Of a stretch of DNA of 50,166 nt, positions 14,509 through 22,476 are shown one piece after another. Source of the DNA: TMED27 sp964350695 (GTDB lineage: Bacteria > Pseudomonadota > Alphaproteobacteria > Micavibrionales > Micavibrionaceae). The notes below the pieces were generated by a model. The model saw only the letters and a program-made list of their open reading frames with translations, ran no database searches and was not told where the DNA came from. A program made the translations under genes and the position numbers. Numbering within the stretch: the stretch's first letter is position 1; every line of letters starts with the position of its first letter. Where the stretch lies: positions 1 to 50,166 of the forward strand of contig CAYGKM010000012.1 of the NCBI GenBank assembly GCA_964350695.1, in the 5' to 3' direction.

Positions 14509-15450
14509 TCACGGAGACGTCATCATATCAAAGAAGTACCGGTAATTCGGATTTTCGGCATTCGGTGATATTTCTACGCCTGGTGTTATGCGTGCAATCC
14601 CTTGCGTCGTAATCGCAAGCAAAGACTTGCCGCCATCAGCACTGACATTCGCCGCGCTGACACGCTTTGAATTCGCCTTGATGATTGTGGCACTGCTGTC
14701 AGGAATGGTGGAAGGGCTCTCCACCAGGACCAACTGCTCTGTCTCGTCAAAATTTACGACATAGGTTTGCTTCGTGGGTGTTTCAAAGACGATCCTCGTC
14801 TTATCCGCATGGTCTCCAACACGAACACTTGGCGCGCCCGAGCTTGAAGCGGTCTGCACCGGTTTTGGTGTTTCCGGCGGCGGCGGTGCAGGCGCAGCCT
14901 CCATAGTCTCAGGAAGGTCTTGTTCTATGACCATAGGAGGCTCAACACCCGTCAAAGGTTGAGGCTCGCTGTCGTTTTCAAGCAAGGTCCTGAGTTGTGC
15001 CAGTAAGTCCTGAATATCCTTTTCAGTCGCCACTAGCCGTGAAATAGCAGGTGCTACCTCGTCAAAATCATTGCGAATATCCTGAACAGCCTGCTCGAGG
15101 CGGTCTAAACGGTCATCAGAATCTCTAAGATTTTCACTAAATAGAAGCGTTTTAGGCTCAAGATTAAGCCCCCTGCCTTCTGCAATAGACGCCGAAACGC
15201 CGCTGCTTTCTTCCTGACTCGGGGGCTTAGCCAAATCCCGCAAGTCATCAAGCCCGACATTCGTCTCTAACTTCGCCCGTCGCGCGTTAGAGGTATCAAA
15301 TTCGCGGCTTTTCCCGTCTTCCAAGGAGCACCCTGCAAGCAGCATGAAGCACAGCGCGCGCAATATCCATATTGGCGGGCGGATTCCAGGCTGAGATTGT
15401 TGAGAACAATTCATTAGAAAAACTTTTTTGACGGGTGTCGCTTTTAACAT
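14509..15450 (-). CDS. Lipoprotein with coiled coil and AMIN-like domain
   Basis: The 313-residue protein (counted from the ATG at 15450; an ATG at 15414 is equally plausible) has a hydrophobic segment and lipobox L-L-A-G-C with Cys41. A coiled coil follows (about 105-160, with DRLDRLEQAVQDIRNDF), then a Pro-rich linker (about 165-205) and a C-terminal domain (207-292). That domain starts P-S-V-R-V-G-D-H-A-D-K-T-R-I-V-F-E and contains Q-T-Y-V-V-N-F-D-E-T-E-Q-L-V-L-V. The pattern is that of AMIN domains, which bind peptidoglycan or target proteins to the periplasm. It is the last gene on the minus-strand arm of the chaperone-usher locus, 101 bases after the second DUF4402 gene. The AMIN call is by pattern only. 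Confidence 0.65.
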   Translation of the reverse strand: MLKATPVKKVFLMNCSQQSQPGIRPPIWILRALCFMLLAGCSLEDGKSREFDTSNARRAKLETNVGLDDLRDLAKPPSQEESSGVSASIAEGRGLNLEPKTLLFSENLRDSDDRLDRLEQAVQDIRNDFDEVAPAISRLVATEKDIQDLLAQLRTLLENDSEPQPLTGVEPPMVIEQDLPETMEAAPAPPPPETPKPVQTASSSGAPSVRVGDHADKTRIVFETPTKQTYVVNFDETEQLVLVESPSTIPDSSATIIKANSKRVSAANVSADGGKSLLAITTQGIARITPGVEISPNAENPNYRYFFDMMTSP

Positions 15451-15551
15451 GAAGAAAAAAGCAGGCTACATTAAAGGCTAAGGCAAAAGACCCTCGGAAT
15501 CAATCATTTGCATGCATTCATGCACAGATTGAGCATAAAAAAGTGATTTTT

Positions 15552-16031
15552 TTAAAAAGCTACGTTCAGGGTGAGGTTATTCGTGTATGTCCCGCCGTTA
15601 AATGCGTTGCCATCCCCAAGCGATCTGAGGCGTGCGGCAATGCGAATATTATCGATCCCTGCGCCGTTAAATTGAAGCGAATTGGGTCGTACCCTGATAT
15701 TGTCTACATTAAAGGTACTTCCGGGGCCGGTCAGTACAATGCTGGGCGGCGTGGTGATTGTATAGACAACCCCTGCGCTTGCGGGCGTAGCGTCCAATGT
15801 ATATTCTCCGCGCGTCGGGTTTACGAGAAGCGATACACTGCCTGCGGTAGTAAATGTTCCGTTATTTCTTATATTAATCGTAATAACACTGGAAAATGTA
15901 CCCATTGCAAATGTGCCGAAGCTTAAGGGTTGATTTTCAGAAATGCTAACAACCGCCGCCTTCGCCGGAGAGGAAGGAAAAGAGAGTAGCAATAAAGCCG
16001 TAAAGCTCTTACCTATCCAGGATAATTTCAT
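15552..16031 (-). CDS. DUF4402-type pilin-like protein (minor subunit?)
   Basis: The 159-residue exported protein has a signal peptide (first about 25 residues, ending S-S-P-A-K-A) and an all-beta domain with L-S-F-G-T-F-A-M-G-T and a C-terminal T-N-N-L-T-L-N-V-A-F strand. This resembles the DUF4402 family, whose members accompany fimbrial chaperones and ushers. The alternating-hydrophobic last strand fits a chaperone-donated strand partner. The ATG lies inside the end of the chaperone gene (23-base overlap), so it is translated from the chaperone message. It is probably a tip or minor subunit; the terminator before the chaperone would make it less abundant than the other DUF4402 protein. Confidence 0.7.
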   Translation of the reverse strand: MKLSWIGKSFTALLLLSFPSSPAKAAVVSISENQPLSFGTFAMGTFSSVITINIRNNGTFTTAGSVSLLVNPTRGEYTLDATPASAGVVYTITTPPSIVLTGPGSTFNVDNIRVRPNSLQFNGAGIDNIRIAARLRSLGDGNAFNGGTYTNNLTLNVAF

Positions 16032-16806
16032 CGTAAATCTCTTTGCTCTCGGTATCAGTGTAAAGAATTCTTATAGAGCCACCGCTTGGAAAAACATCCA
16101 AAGGCACTGCACCATATCGCTCCGTAATCTCTGTGAACAGGTTAAAATTGGTAATAAAGCCAATGTCTTTATAATTTTGCCCATCAGGTGCCCACGCGAC
16201 TTCTACGCGGCCCAATGTACTGGAATTACCCTCACGCGTCGCCGTGAAGGCCAATTCGGGCTTACCTGACTCAGTCTGCGATGCTGCTTTAAGATTGAAG
16301 TCCTTGAGCTTTCCTGTCGCGGAGAGATCGCCGTGGCGAATAATAACCGGAATAGCGACACCAACATTGATTTTCATTGAAACAGAGATGTCACCCGGAG
16401 GAGGGGGCGCTTTAGGGTCGTCAATTTCATACCCTGTTGCGACAAGGTGAAAACGATATTCCTTTTCTGGAAGGTCCGAAGGCTTGCGCATGGCAATTCG
16501 AATTTTTTGGCGTCCGCCTCCCTCAAGCGTGAATTCTTTAGGGGAGATGCGGGCAATTTGCTCCGGATCAAAAAGGGGGTCAAGGGGAGCCTCTAATATT
16601 TTATAAGTCCCGTCTTCATTTTGTCTATAATGTATAACCTTCAGCCCATACCGGTTCAGCTCTTCAGAAAGATTGAGGATAGTAAGCTCTGTGGTGCGCT
16701 CGCGCCCTTCAATAACGAGAATGTGCGGCAGTATATCAACACGTGCCTGAGCCGAGGTCGCTGAAGCAGTTAAAACGGCAAAAATCATTAGTAATTTACG
16801 AAGCAT
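16009..16806 (-). CDS. PapD-like periplasmic fimbrial chaperone
   Basis: The 265-residue protein has a signal peptide (about 1-21, S-A-Q-A) and two immunoglobulin-like domains. The N-terminal domain has T-E-L-T-I-L-N-L-S-E-E, then I-S-P-K-E-F-T-L-E-G-G-G-R-Q-K-I-R-I-A-M-R, which corresponds to the subunit-binding G1 strand region of PapD/FimC chaperones. E-Y-R-F-H-L-V-A follows, where chaperones carry E-x-x-Y-R. It should fold and cap pilin subunits and deliver them to the usher. It lies between the two DUF4402 genes, behind an intrinsic terminator, and overlaps the second by 23 bases. Confidence 0.85.
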   Translation of the reverse strand: MLRKLLMIFAVLTASATSAQARVDILPHILVIEGRERTTELTILNLSEELNRYGLKVIHYRQNEDGTYKILEAPLDPLFDPEQIARISPKEFTLEGGGRQKIRIAMRKPSDLPEKEYRFHLVATGYEIDDPKAPPPPGDISVSMKINVGVAIPVIIRHGDLSATGKLKDFNLKAASQTESGKPELAFTATREGNSSTLGRVEVAWAPDGQNYKDIGFITNFNLFTEITERYGAVPLDVFPSGGSIRILYTDTESKEIYDEIILDR

Positions 16807-16844
16807 GAGTGTTTCTCCTGATGGTATACGAGCCCATAATAGCG

Positions 16845-16876
16845 AAAAAAAAACCCACTACAAGAGCGGGTTTTTC
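16845..16876 (-). terminator. Terminator between major DUF4402 gene and chaperone gene
   Basis: On the minus strand AAAAACCCGCT, loop CTTG, then AGTGGGTTTTT with further T (arms at 16875-16865 and 16860-16849). It stands directly after the first DUF4402 gene and about 40 bases before the chaperone start, so it should reduce read-through to the chaperone and minor subunit. Confidence 0.85.
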
Positions 16877-16898
16877 TAAATCTGTATTTGGTCTTAAA

Positions 16899-17468
16899 TT
16901 AGTAAGACGCTACGATGTCGAATGAACCGGCATACGCACCATCACCGATCAGCGCAGGCTGAGCTGGTGTTGTAAGCGTCGCACCGATCAAAATTGTATC
17001 TAGTGCAAGCGCTGTGTGTGAGAATGGCGTGCCCGGTGTTCTGGACGTAGAACCACCGCCGTTCACATCTGTAAAAAATGCGCCCAATGTCAACGTGTCT
17101 GTACCATCGGTTGGTGAAACAACAGCGTTAATCGTAACGTTGATAGTTGCGCCCACAGAACCTGCAAGCGTAACTTCACCCGCAGTCGGTGTGCCGGATA
17201 CAGCAGCTGTAATAGCTGGAGCACCGGATGTACCGAATGTCAGCGCATCAGTTGTTGCAACCACGGCAGTCGCTGTTTGCGCTGCGTCGTTAATCGCCAA
17301 GATTGTACCGTAGTTCAACGGGTCAACAAGTGAAACGGTAATAGCATTCTGAACCGTAGCGGTTACAGGAACTGTTACTGAGTTCTGTGCTTGTGCTGGA
17401 CTGGATAAAAGCGGAAGTGCTAGTGCCGTAGATAACGCAAATAATTTTAGTGCTCTCAAGTTTCTCAT
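16899..17468 (-). CDS. DUF4402-type pilin-like protein (probable major subunit)
   Basis: The 189-residue exported protein has a signal peptide (about 1-27, ending S-S-P-A-Q-A) and an Ala/Thr/Val/Gly-rich all-beta mature part opening N-S-V-T-V-P-V-T-A-T-V-Q-N-A-I-T-V. It has almost no Lys or Arg and no Cys in the mature part. It fits the DUF4402 family, like the minor-subunit candidate. GAAGGAAA lies about 6 bases before the ATG at 17468; a TTG at 17486 overlaps that site and is rejected. First in its operon, followed by its own terminator, it should be the most highly expressed gene of the locus, as for major pilins. Confidence 0.75.
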   Translation of the reverse strand: MRNLRALKLFALSTALALPLLSSPAQAQNSVTVPVTATVQNAITVSLVDPLNYGTILAINDAAQTATAVVATTDALTFGTSGAPAITAAVSGTPTAGEVTLAGSVGATINVTINAVVSPTDGTDTLTLGAFFTDVNGGGSTSRTPGTPFSHTALALDTILIGATLTTPAQPALIGDGAYAGSFDIVASY

Positions 17469-17604
17469 TTTTGGTTTCCTTCTCAAAATAAGTTTATTGT
17501 GCTAGAAATGAACATAGCATATCTAAGCTTACATCTAAACACTTAATCATCAGTTAAATTCCACGATTAATTAACAAATTTCTGCGGTTTTAAAGCGAAT
17601 AGAC

Positions 17605-20600
17605 ATGAAAAAAGACGCATTTAAATCAAATTTTTTTCATAACGCGAGAGGCTTCGCGCCTCTTTTTTGTGCAGCATTTTTCATAGTAACCGCCTTTGCG
17701 TACCCGAATCCTTCTTTTGCGAGCAATCCTGATAACTTAAAAGCCTTAGCTAAGAGCTTTTTAGCAAAAATCGGACCTGTTTATGAAGAGAAAGAGGTAT
17801 TTAATCCTATGGATCAGATTCCTGATGGCTCCACACTTCTTTTACGACCGCGTGCGAATAAAGTTGTATTCGGGGATGATATTTATGCCCTTAAAAAAGA
17901 TGGCATGGTCTATGTGGCTTTTGAGGATGTTATCGATATTTTGGAATTCGCGATCGATTTTAAGGAAGGCGGGCAAGTTGCCGAAGGGTGGTTCTTAAGA
18001 GAAGATTGGCAAATAAAATTTGATAGGCCCGCCGGTGAGGTCATATCCAAAGGGGTAACATATAAACTGTCTCCGGATGATACATATGAGAAAGACGGCC
18101 TTTTATACGTGCGCGGCGATGCATTGGGGCAATGGTTGGATATTAAATTTGACTATGACGTATCCCAACAATTTCTCGATATAGCCACGCAATATCCGCT
18201 TCCGGCGGTTGGGCGCTTCTTGCGCTCTAAAAGAGGCGGAAAAAACACAAGAAACTACGCAAAACAAGCAGAACTGCCAAGATTAGAACAAGAAAAGGCC
18301 ATGTTCGATATCAACACCGCAGATGTTAATATGGGGCTCAATTATCAAAAACTCCCGAATGGAGATACAAACACCATAAAAACGGGGAATGTGGCAGCGG
18401 AAGGTGAGGTCTTAAAGCACAACGCCTATGCATTCGCATCCGCCGATAGTAATAATAACTTGGTCAGCGTGGTTTCCCGTCTCACCAAGCGCTCTGAAAA
18501 CGATGATCTGCTGGGGCCGCTCAACGCGCGCGCTTACGGTGTCGGGGATGTCGATATTACAAGCATTCCTCTCACCGGCGCAGTCAATCAGGATTTAGGC
18601 TTTCGCTTTGATAATAAACCGTTTGAAAATTCCGATTTTGCGCGAACAAACATAGAAGGCGACGCGCTTCCGGGCTGGGATATAGAGCTTTATAGAAACG
18701 GCGTATTGATAGAAACGCTCACCGTCGATCAAAACGGTAGATATGTGTTCAGCGACATTGATCTATTTATTGATGACAATGATTTTGAATTATATTTCTT
18801 CGGCCCTCAAGGACAAATCCGCGTGGAAGAAGTGACTGTTCCCGTATCCGCCGAGCTTCTAAATGCACAAAACAAAACATACGAAGTTTCATTGAGCCTT
18901 GAGGAATCTCAAACCTACCAAGGTTTAAAAGCTGAGGATGAAGATGAAAACACTCCCCACATCGCTGCGCGTTATAACCGATTGATTGGTGATAACAACC
19001 TTGGCTATGTCGGTGTGCGCTCACGGCAAATTGACGGAGATAGAAAAACCTATCTCAGTAGCGGCCTGTCATCGATCATCGGCAAAACCTATGTCGATAC
19101 AAACTTTGCGGCCGATCAAGAGGCCAATCTCGCTGCCGAGATCATTGCAAGGCGCAATATCTTCGACTGGGACACCTCTGCCAGAGCGCAGGTCAATACA
19201 GACGAGTATATCACCAGCAGCATCGTTGATCCGGAAACCCTTAATCTATCTTTGAACGCGCAGCGCAACTTTACCGGCTTTAAGGGCTTTAACAGTAGTG
19301 TTCTGGCCAATTCCAATTACAGAGAAACCGCCGCAGGATCGGTGATAAAAACCGGAAATTTCGGGGTCAGTAACAAAATTTTGGGCGCAAATGTCTCGAA
19401 CCAGCTCAGATACGAAGACAATGATATTGTCGGGATTAATGATCCTTTCGGTTTCAACACTACGAATGGTGAAAGGCTGGATCATAACTTCTCGGTGCGG
19501 AAAAATTTCCAAAAAACCTTTTTAAGATTGGGCTCAACCTACGGCATAAAGCCTGAAAAAGGGCTGCGAAGTTTAGTCGCGCAGGCCAATTATCAGCATA
19601 ACAGCAAGCTTTCTGCCGATATCGCCTTGGATCGTCAGGTCCAGACCAAGCTGGATACAATAAGATTAAACGCGAACTACACCCATGATAAAATCCGTAC
19701 ATCTCCCTATGTCAGGCTTGATTCAGATCATCAGCTCTATGCGGGCGTCAACGTCAACTTCAACCTGACCGAAGCGCCCGGCTCCGTTCTGCCGCAAATT
19801 TCCAGCCGCCGACAAACATATCGCGGAATGGTCTCTGCTTTTGTCTATCATGATAAAAACGGCAACTTCATCTATGATGGTGATGATGAACCTATTCCGG
19901 ATGCGGTTGTAAACAGTATAAATATCGGCAAACGTGCAACCACCGATCAAAGCGGGTTTGCGCTGCTGCGAGAGCTGACAACAACAAAACCCACGGACAT
20001 AACCCTTGATAGGGAAACGCTCCCGGATCCCTTTATGGTTGTCGGAACAGAAGGTAAATCCGTGCTCCCCGAACCGGGCACGATCTATGAAATGGAATTT
20101 CCCGTTCACCTTTCCGGAGAGGTGGAAGGCAATATATTCTTCCGCGACACCGACGGATCGTCAAAGCCCCTGTCTTTTGTGGATGTCAGCCTTGTTTCTC
20201 TTGACCACCCTGATCGAGAGCCACTGACGGTCAGATCAGCCTCTGATGGCTTTTACCTTTCCTTCCTTGTGCCACCGGGGCGCTATTTGATCGTTCCAGA
20301 GGGCAAGAAAAATTCACAAGGACAATTTGGAAACCCCATGCCGCAAGAAATTACGATTGGTTATGAGGGCACAATTTTGCAAGATGTTGATATCGAGCTG
20401 GAAAGAGGCAAGGCGACCGTTCCGTATAGCGTGAAATTTGTGCAAGCACCTTCTGATATACAAGGCGCAGGCTTAGGGCATTATCTTAAGGTCAAGGCCG
20501 GCGGCATGTCTGATTTGTCACAAATGCTCGCACAGCTCATACAAAAAAAATTCGCCGGCAACATTCTAAAAAATCTCCGGAAGGTATCCGATGAAAACGC

Positions 20601-20760
20601 CGACGAAGAAAATTACGATCTCTACGCCAGCCCGAATATGAACCCCGCCCAAATCCATCAAAGCTGCGCAGATCTGCAAAGCAAGGGCATCGAATGCGAA
20701 GTCATTGTGAGCGTAACCCTTGGCAATGGCGGCAATAAAATCGCTAAAGCAGGGCTTTAG
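17605..20760 (+). CDS. Alternative outer-membrane usher with SPOR-like C-terminus
   Basis: The 1051-residue exported protein (signal peptide about 1-40) has an N-terminal beta-rich region with two similar repeats of the type D-x-x-Y-x-L-K-K-D-G-M-V-Y-V. An usher-like core holds G-W-D-I-E-L-Y-R-N-G at about 355 and a later F-G-P-Q-G-Q, followed by a long region of alternating strands that fits an outer-membrane barrel. A Cna_B/SdrD-like domain follows (from about 740, F-V-Y-H-D-K-N-G-N-F-I-Y-D-G-D-D-E). The last 110 residues hold N-P-A-Q-I-H-Q-S-C-A-D-L-Q-S-K-G-I-E-C-E-V, like the second half of SPOR peptidoglycan-binding domains. It should secrete and anchor the DUF4402 fibre. The gene is divergent from the pilin operon by about 136 bases. 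Ushers are usually 800-900 residues without a SPOR tail. Confidence 0.75.
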   Translation: MKKDAFKSNFFHNARGFAPLFCAAFFIVTAFAYPNPSFASNPDNLKALAKSFLAKIGPVYEEKEVFNPMDQIPDGSTLLLRPRANKVVFGDDIYALKKDGMVYVAFEDVIDILEFAIDFKEGGQVAEGWFLREDWQIKFDRPAGEVISKGVTYKLSPDDTYEKDGLLYVRGDALGQWLDIKFDYDVSQQFLDIATQYPLPAVGRFLRSKRGGKNTRNYAKQAELPRLEQEKAMFDINTADVNMGLNYQKLPNGDTNTIKTGNVAAEGEVLKHNAYAFASADSNNNLVSVVSRLTKRSENDDLLGPLNARAYGVGDVDITSIPLTGAVNQDLGFRFDNKPFENSDFARTNIEGDALPGWDIELYRNGVLIETLTVDQNGRYVFSDIDLFIDDNDFELYFFGPQGQIRVEEVTVPVSAELLNAQNKTYEVSLSLEESQTYQGLKAEDEDENTPHIAARYNRLIGDNNLGYVGVRSRQIDGDRKTYLSSGLSSIIGKTYVDTNFAADQEANLAAEIIARRNIFDWDTSARAQVNTDEYITSSIVDPETLNLSLNAQRNFTGFKGFNSSVLANSNYRETAAGSVIKTGNFGVSNKILGANVSNQLRYEDNDIVGINDPFGFNTTNGERLDHNFSVRKNFQKTFLRLGSTYGIKPEKGLRSLVAQANYQHNSKLSADIALDRQVQTKLDTIRLNANYTHDKIRTSPYVRLDSDHQLYAGVNVNFNLTEAPGSVLPQISSRRQTYRGMVSAFVYHDKNGNFIYDGDDEPIPDAVVNSINIGKRATTDQSGFALLRELTTTKPTDITLDRETLPDPFMVVGTEGKSVLPEPGTIYEMEFPVHLSGEVEGNIFFRDTDGSSKPLSFVDVSLVSLDHPDREPLTVRSASDGFYLSFLVPPGRYLIVPEGKKNSQGQFGNPMPQEITIGYEGTILQDVDIELERGKATVPYSVKFVQAPSDIQGAGLGHYLKVKAGGMSDLSQMLAQLIQKKFAGNILKNLRKVSDENADEENYDLYASPNMNPAQIHQSCADLQSKGIECEVIVSVTLGNGGNKIAKAGL

Positions 20761-20839
20761 GCTCATACGCTTTCCTAGTAACCAAAACGCCTTCAGGTTC
20801 GAATGTTAACTCAAGAACCACTAGATTAAAGGCCTGAAC

Positions 20840-21340
20840 ATGTTCAAAAAAATTCTATTAGCTTCCGTGTGTATCGGCGCTGCTGCGTTTGTTCTGGCAA
20901 ACCAAACGCCCCGCGATGCGTCCGCAAAAGAGCTCACCCCCATGCAGGAATATGTGACCATGCAAGGCGGCACGGAAAAGCCGTTTCAAAATGAATATTG
21001 GGATCACAAGGAAGAGGGTATATATGTGGATGTGATCTCTGGCGAACCGCTTTTCTCCTCAACAGATAAATACGATTCAAAAACGGGCTGGCCCAGTTTT
21101 ACCAAACCGATTGAAGAAAACTTCATCATGGAAAAAGCAGATAATAAATTCGGGATGAGCCGCACGGAAGTAAAATCCAAAAACAGCAACGCCCATCTGG
21201 GCCATGTCTTCAATGACGGGCCAAAAGAAACAGGCGGCTTGAGGTATTGTATCAACTCTGCCGCGCTGGATTTCATTCCCAAAGAAGATCTGGTAAAAGA
21301 AGGCTACGAGAAATATCTTGTGCTATTCGAGGAGAAATAA
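20840..21340 (+). CDS. msrB: Exported peptide-methionine (R)-S-oxide reductase
   Basis: The 166-residue protein reduces methionine-R-sulfoxide in proteins. It has an N-terminal hydrophobic signal (about 1-21) that should send it to the periplasm. G-W-P-S-F, the H-L-G-H-V-F-N-D-G-P motif and catalytic Cys137 in R-Y-C-I-N-S-A-A-L are intact. The first CxxC zinc-binding pair seen in many MsrB proteins is replaced here by Y-V-D-V-I-S-G, so it belongs to the zinc-free type. The thioredoxin-like gene starts directly after the stop (TAA-ATG, no gap), implying coupled expression and a dedicated reductant. Confidence 0.93.
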   Translation: MFKKILLASVCIGAAAFVLANQTPRDASAKELTPMQEYVTMQGGTEKPFQNEYWDHKEEGIYVDVISGEPLFSSTDKYDSKTGWPSFTKPIEENFIMEKADNKFGMSRTEVKSKNSNAHLGHVFNDGPKETGGLRYCINSAALDFIPKEDLVKEGYEKYLVLFEEK

Positions 21341-21763
21341 ATGATCCGTAAGATTTTACTCGCCGCTTTCGCCGCCGTGTTTATATTCGCAGGATATATC
21401 CCGAACGCTCAAGCCAGAGAACTCGCCGAGCCTGAATACTTGGCTGTGTATTTCTACGCGGATTGGTGCCCTAACTGTAAAATTCTTTCGCCTAAGATCG
21501 AAGAGGTGAAAGCAAAGGACAACCTCAATAAAGAAGATATCCTCTTTGTAAAACTGGATCTCACGGATAAAGCCCGCATTCATCAATCCATCCTTCTTGC
21601 GCAAGGCCTGGGGATGGGCGAGTATCTGAAAGCGCAAGGTAGCGGAACGGGATATATGGCGGTTCTTGACGCCAACACAAAAGAAGAAATCCTGCGTTTT
21701 GATGGCACCGCGACATCCGATGATATTCACGAAGGTTTTCAAAATCTCCTTAATAAAAAATAA
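21341..21763 (+). CDS. Exported thioredoxin-like protein (CPNC)
   Basis: The 140-residue protein has a signal peptide (about 1-26, ending N-A-Q-A) and a thioredoxin fold with W-C-P-N-C-K (Cys43, Cys46) after V-Y-F-Y-A-D. The usual cis-proline region is not clear: the equivalent stretch reads G-S-G-T-G-Y-M-A-V, with Gly-Thr in place of the common Thr-Pro, which would be unusual. It is joined to msrB without a gap and probably reduces it in the periplasm, or acts as a thiol oxidoreductase for other exported proteins. Its electron donor (DsbD/CcdA-like) is not in the window. Confidence 0.8.
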   Translation: MIRKILLAAFAAVFIFAGYIPNAQARELAEPEYLAVYFYADWCPNCKILSPKIEEVKAKDNLNKEDILFVKLDLTDKARIHQSILLAQGLGMGEYLKAQGSGTGYMAVLDANTKEEILRFDGTATSDDIHEGFQNLLNKK

Positions 21764-21792
21764 CTTGACCGATCGGTCAAGCGCGCTATATT
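21764..21792 (+). promoter_or_regulatory. TetR operator palindrome overlapping a sigma-70 promoter
   Basis: CTTGACCGATCGGTCAAG (21764-21781) is a perfect 18-base palindrome. TTGACC (21765-21770) and TATATT (21787-21792), 16 bases apart, form a good sigma-70 promoter whose -35 box lies inside the palindrome. The TetR gene starts 36 bases downstream, so autorepression of the whole regulator-pump unit is likely. Confidence 0.75.
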
Positions 21793-21827
21793 CCTTTTCT
21801 TAAACATAAGGGGGGAATACGCTTAAG

Positions 21828-22451
21828 ATGGCGTGCACACAAAACACCACGAAAGAAAAGCTGCTCGAAACAGCGATAGATTTAATCTGGCAGTCAAGCT
21901 ACGGCTCTGTCGGCGTCGATGACATTTGCAAAACCGCTGGCGTGAATAAAGGCAGTTTCTACCATTATTTCCCCTCAAAGGTTGATTTGGCATTGGCGGC
22001 GATGGATGTAGCATTTCAAAAATTTGCCCCGGTATTGGAAGAAATATTCTCTCCGGACATTCCACCTCTAAAGCGTTTTGAAAAACTCGCCGACCATGCC
22101 TATCAAAAACAAAAAGACGCCATGGATAAATACGGCATGGTCTGCGGCTGCGCGTTCGCTACGCTGGGCTCGGAAATGGCGCCGCAAGAAGACTCCATCC
22201 GCAACAAAACGCAAGAAATCATGGAATGCCACCAAAAACACTATGAACAAGCGCTCATAGATTTGGTGGATGAAGGGCTGCTACCCGCAGACACGGACAT
22301 CGCTGCGAAGGCCAATAAAATCCGCTCATTTATTATGGGGCAGTTCCTCATGGGTCGCATTCAAAACAGCCTTGAGCCGATGAAGAAAGAAATGAAATCA
22401 GGAATATTAGAGTTGGTTGGTGCACATAATAAGGTTTTAGAAAACGCCTAA
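21828..22451 (+). CDS. TetR/AcrR-family transcriptional repressor
   Basis: The 207-residue protein has an N-terminal helix-turn-helix (about 10-56: L-L-E-T-A-I-D-L-I-W, G-V-D-D-I-C-K-T-A-G-V-N-K-G-S-F-Y-H-Y-F-P-S-K) and a helical ligand-binding domain with a C-G-C-A-F motif near residue 105. That motif occurs in the TetR subgroup with a TetR_C_16-like C-terminal domain. A perfect palindrome in its own promoter is the likely binding site. The RND pump genes follow on the same strand, the first 25 bases after its stop, so it probably controls them; the inducer is unknown. GGGGGA lies about 11 bases before the ATG. Confidence 0.9.
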   Translation: MACTQNTTKEKLLETAIDLIWQSSYGSVGVDDICKTAGVNKGSFYHYFPSKVDLALAAMDVAFQKFAPVLEEIFSPDIPPLKRFEKLADHAYQKQKDAMDKYGMVCGCAFATLGSEMAPQEDSIRNKTQEIMECHQKHYEQALIDLVDEGLLPADTDIAAKANKIRSFIMGQFLMGRIQNSLEPMKKEMKSGILELVGAHNKVLENA

Positions 22452-22476
22452 GATTTAAAAGGCAACGGAGAGAATA

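Noticed and set aside
15543..15926. Plus-strand frame opposite the second DUF4402 gene, Cys-rich
   Set aside because: The minus-strand frame has a signal peptide and a family fit; the Cys-rich product is an artefact of reading GC-rich Thr/Ala codons backwards.
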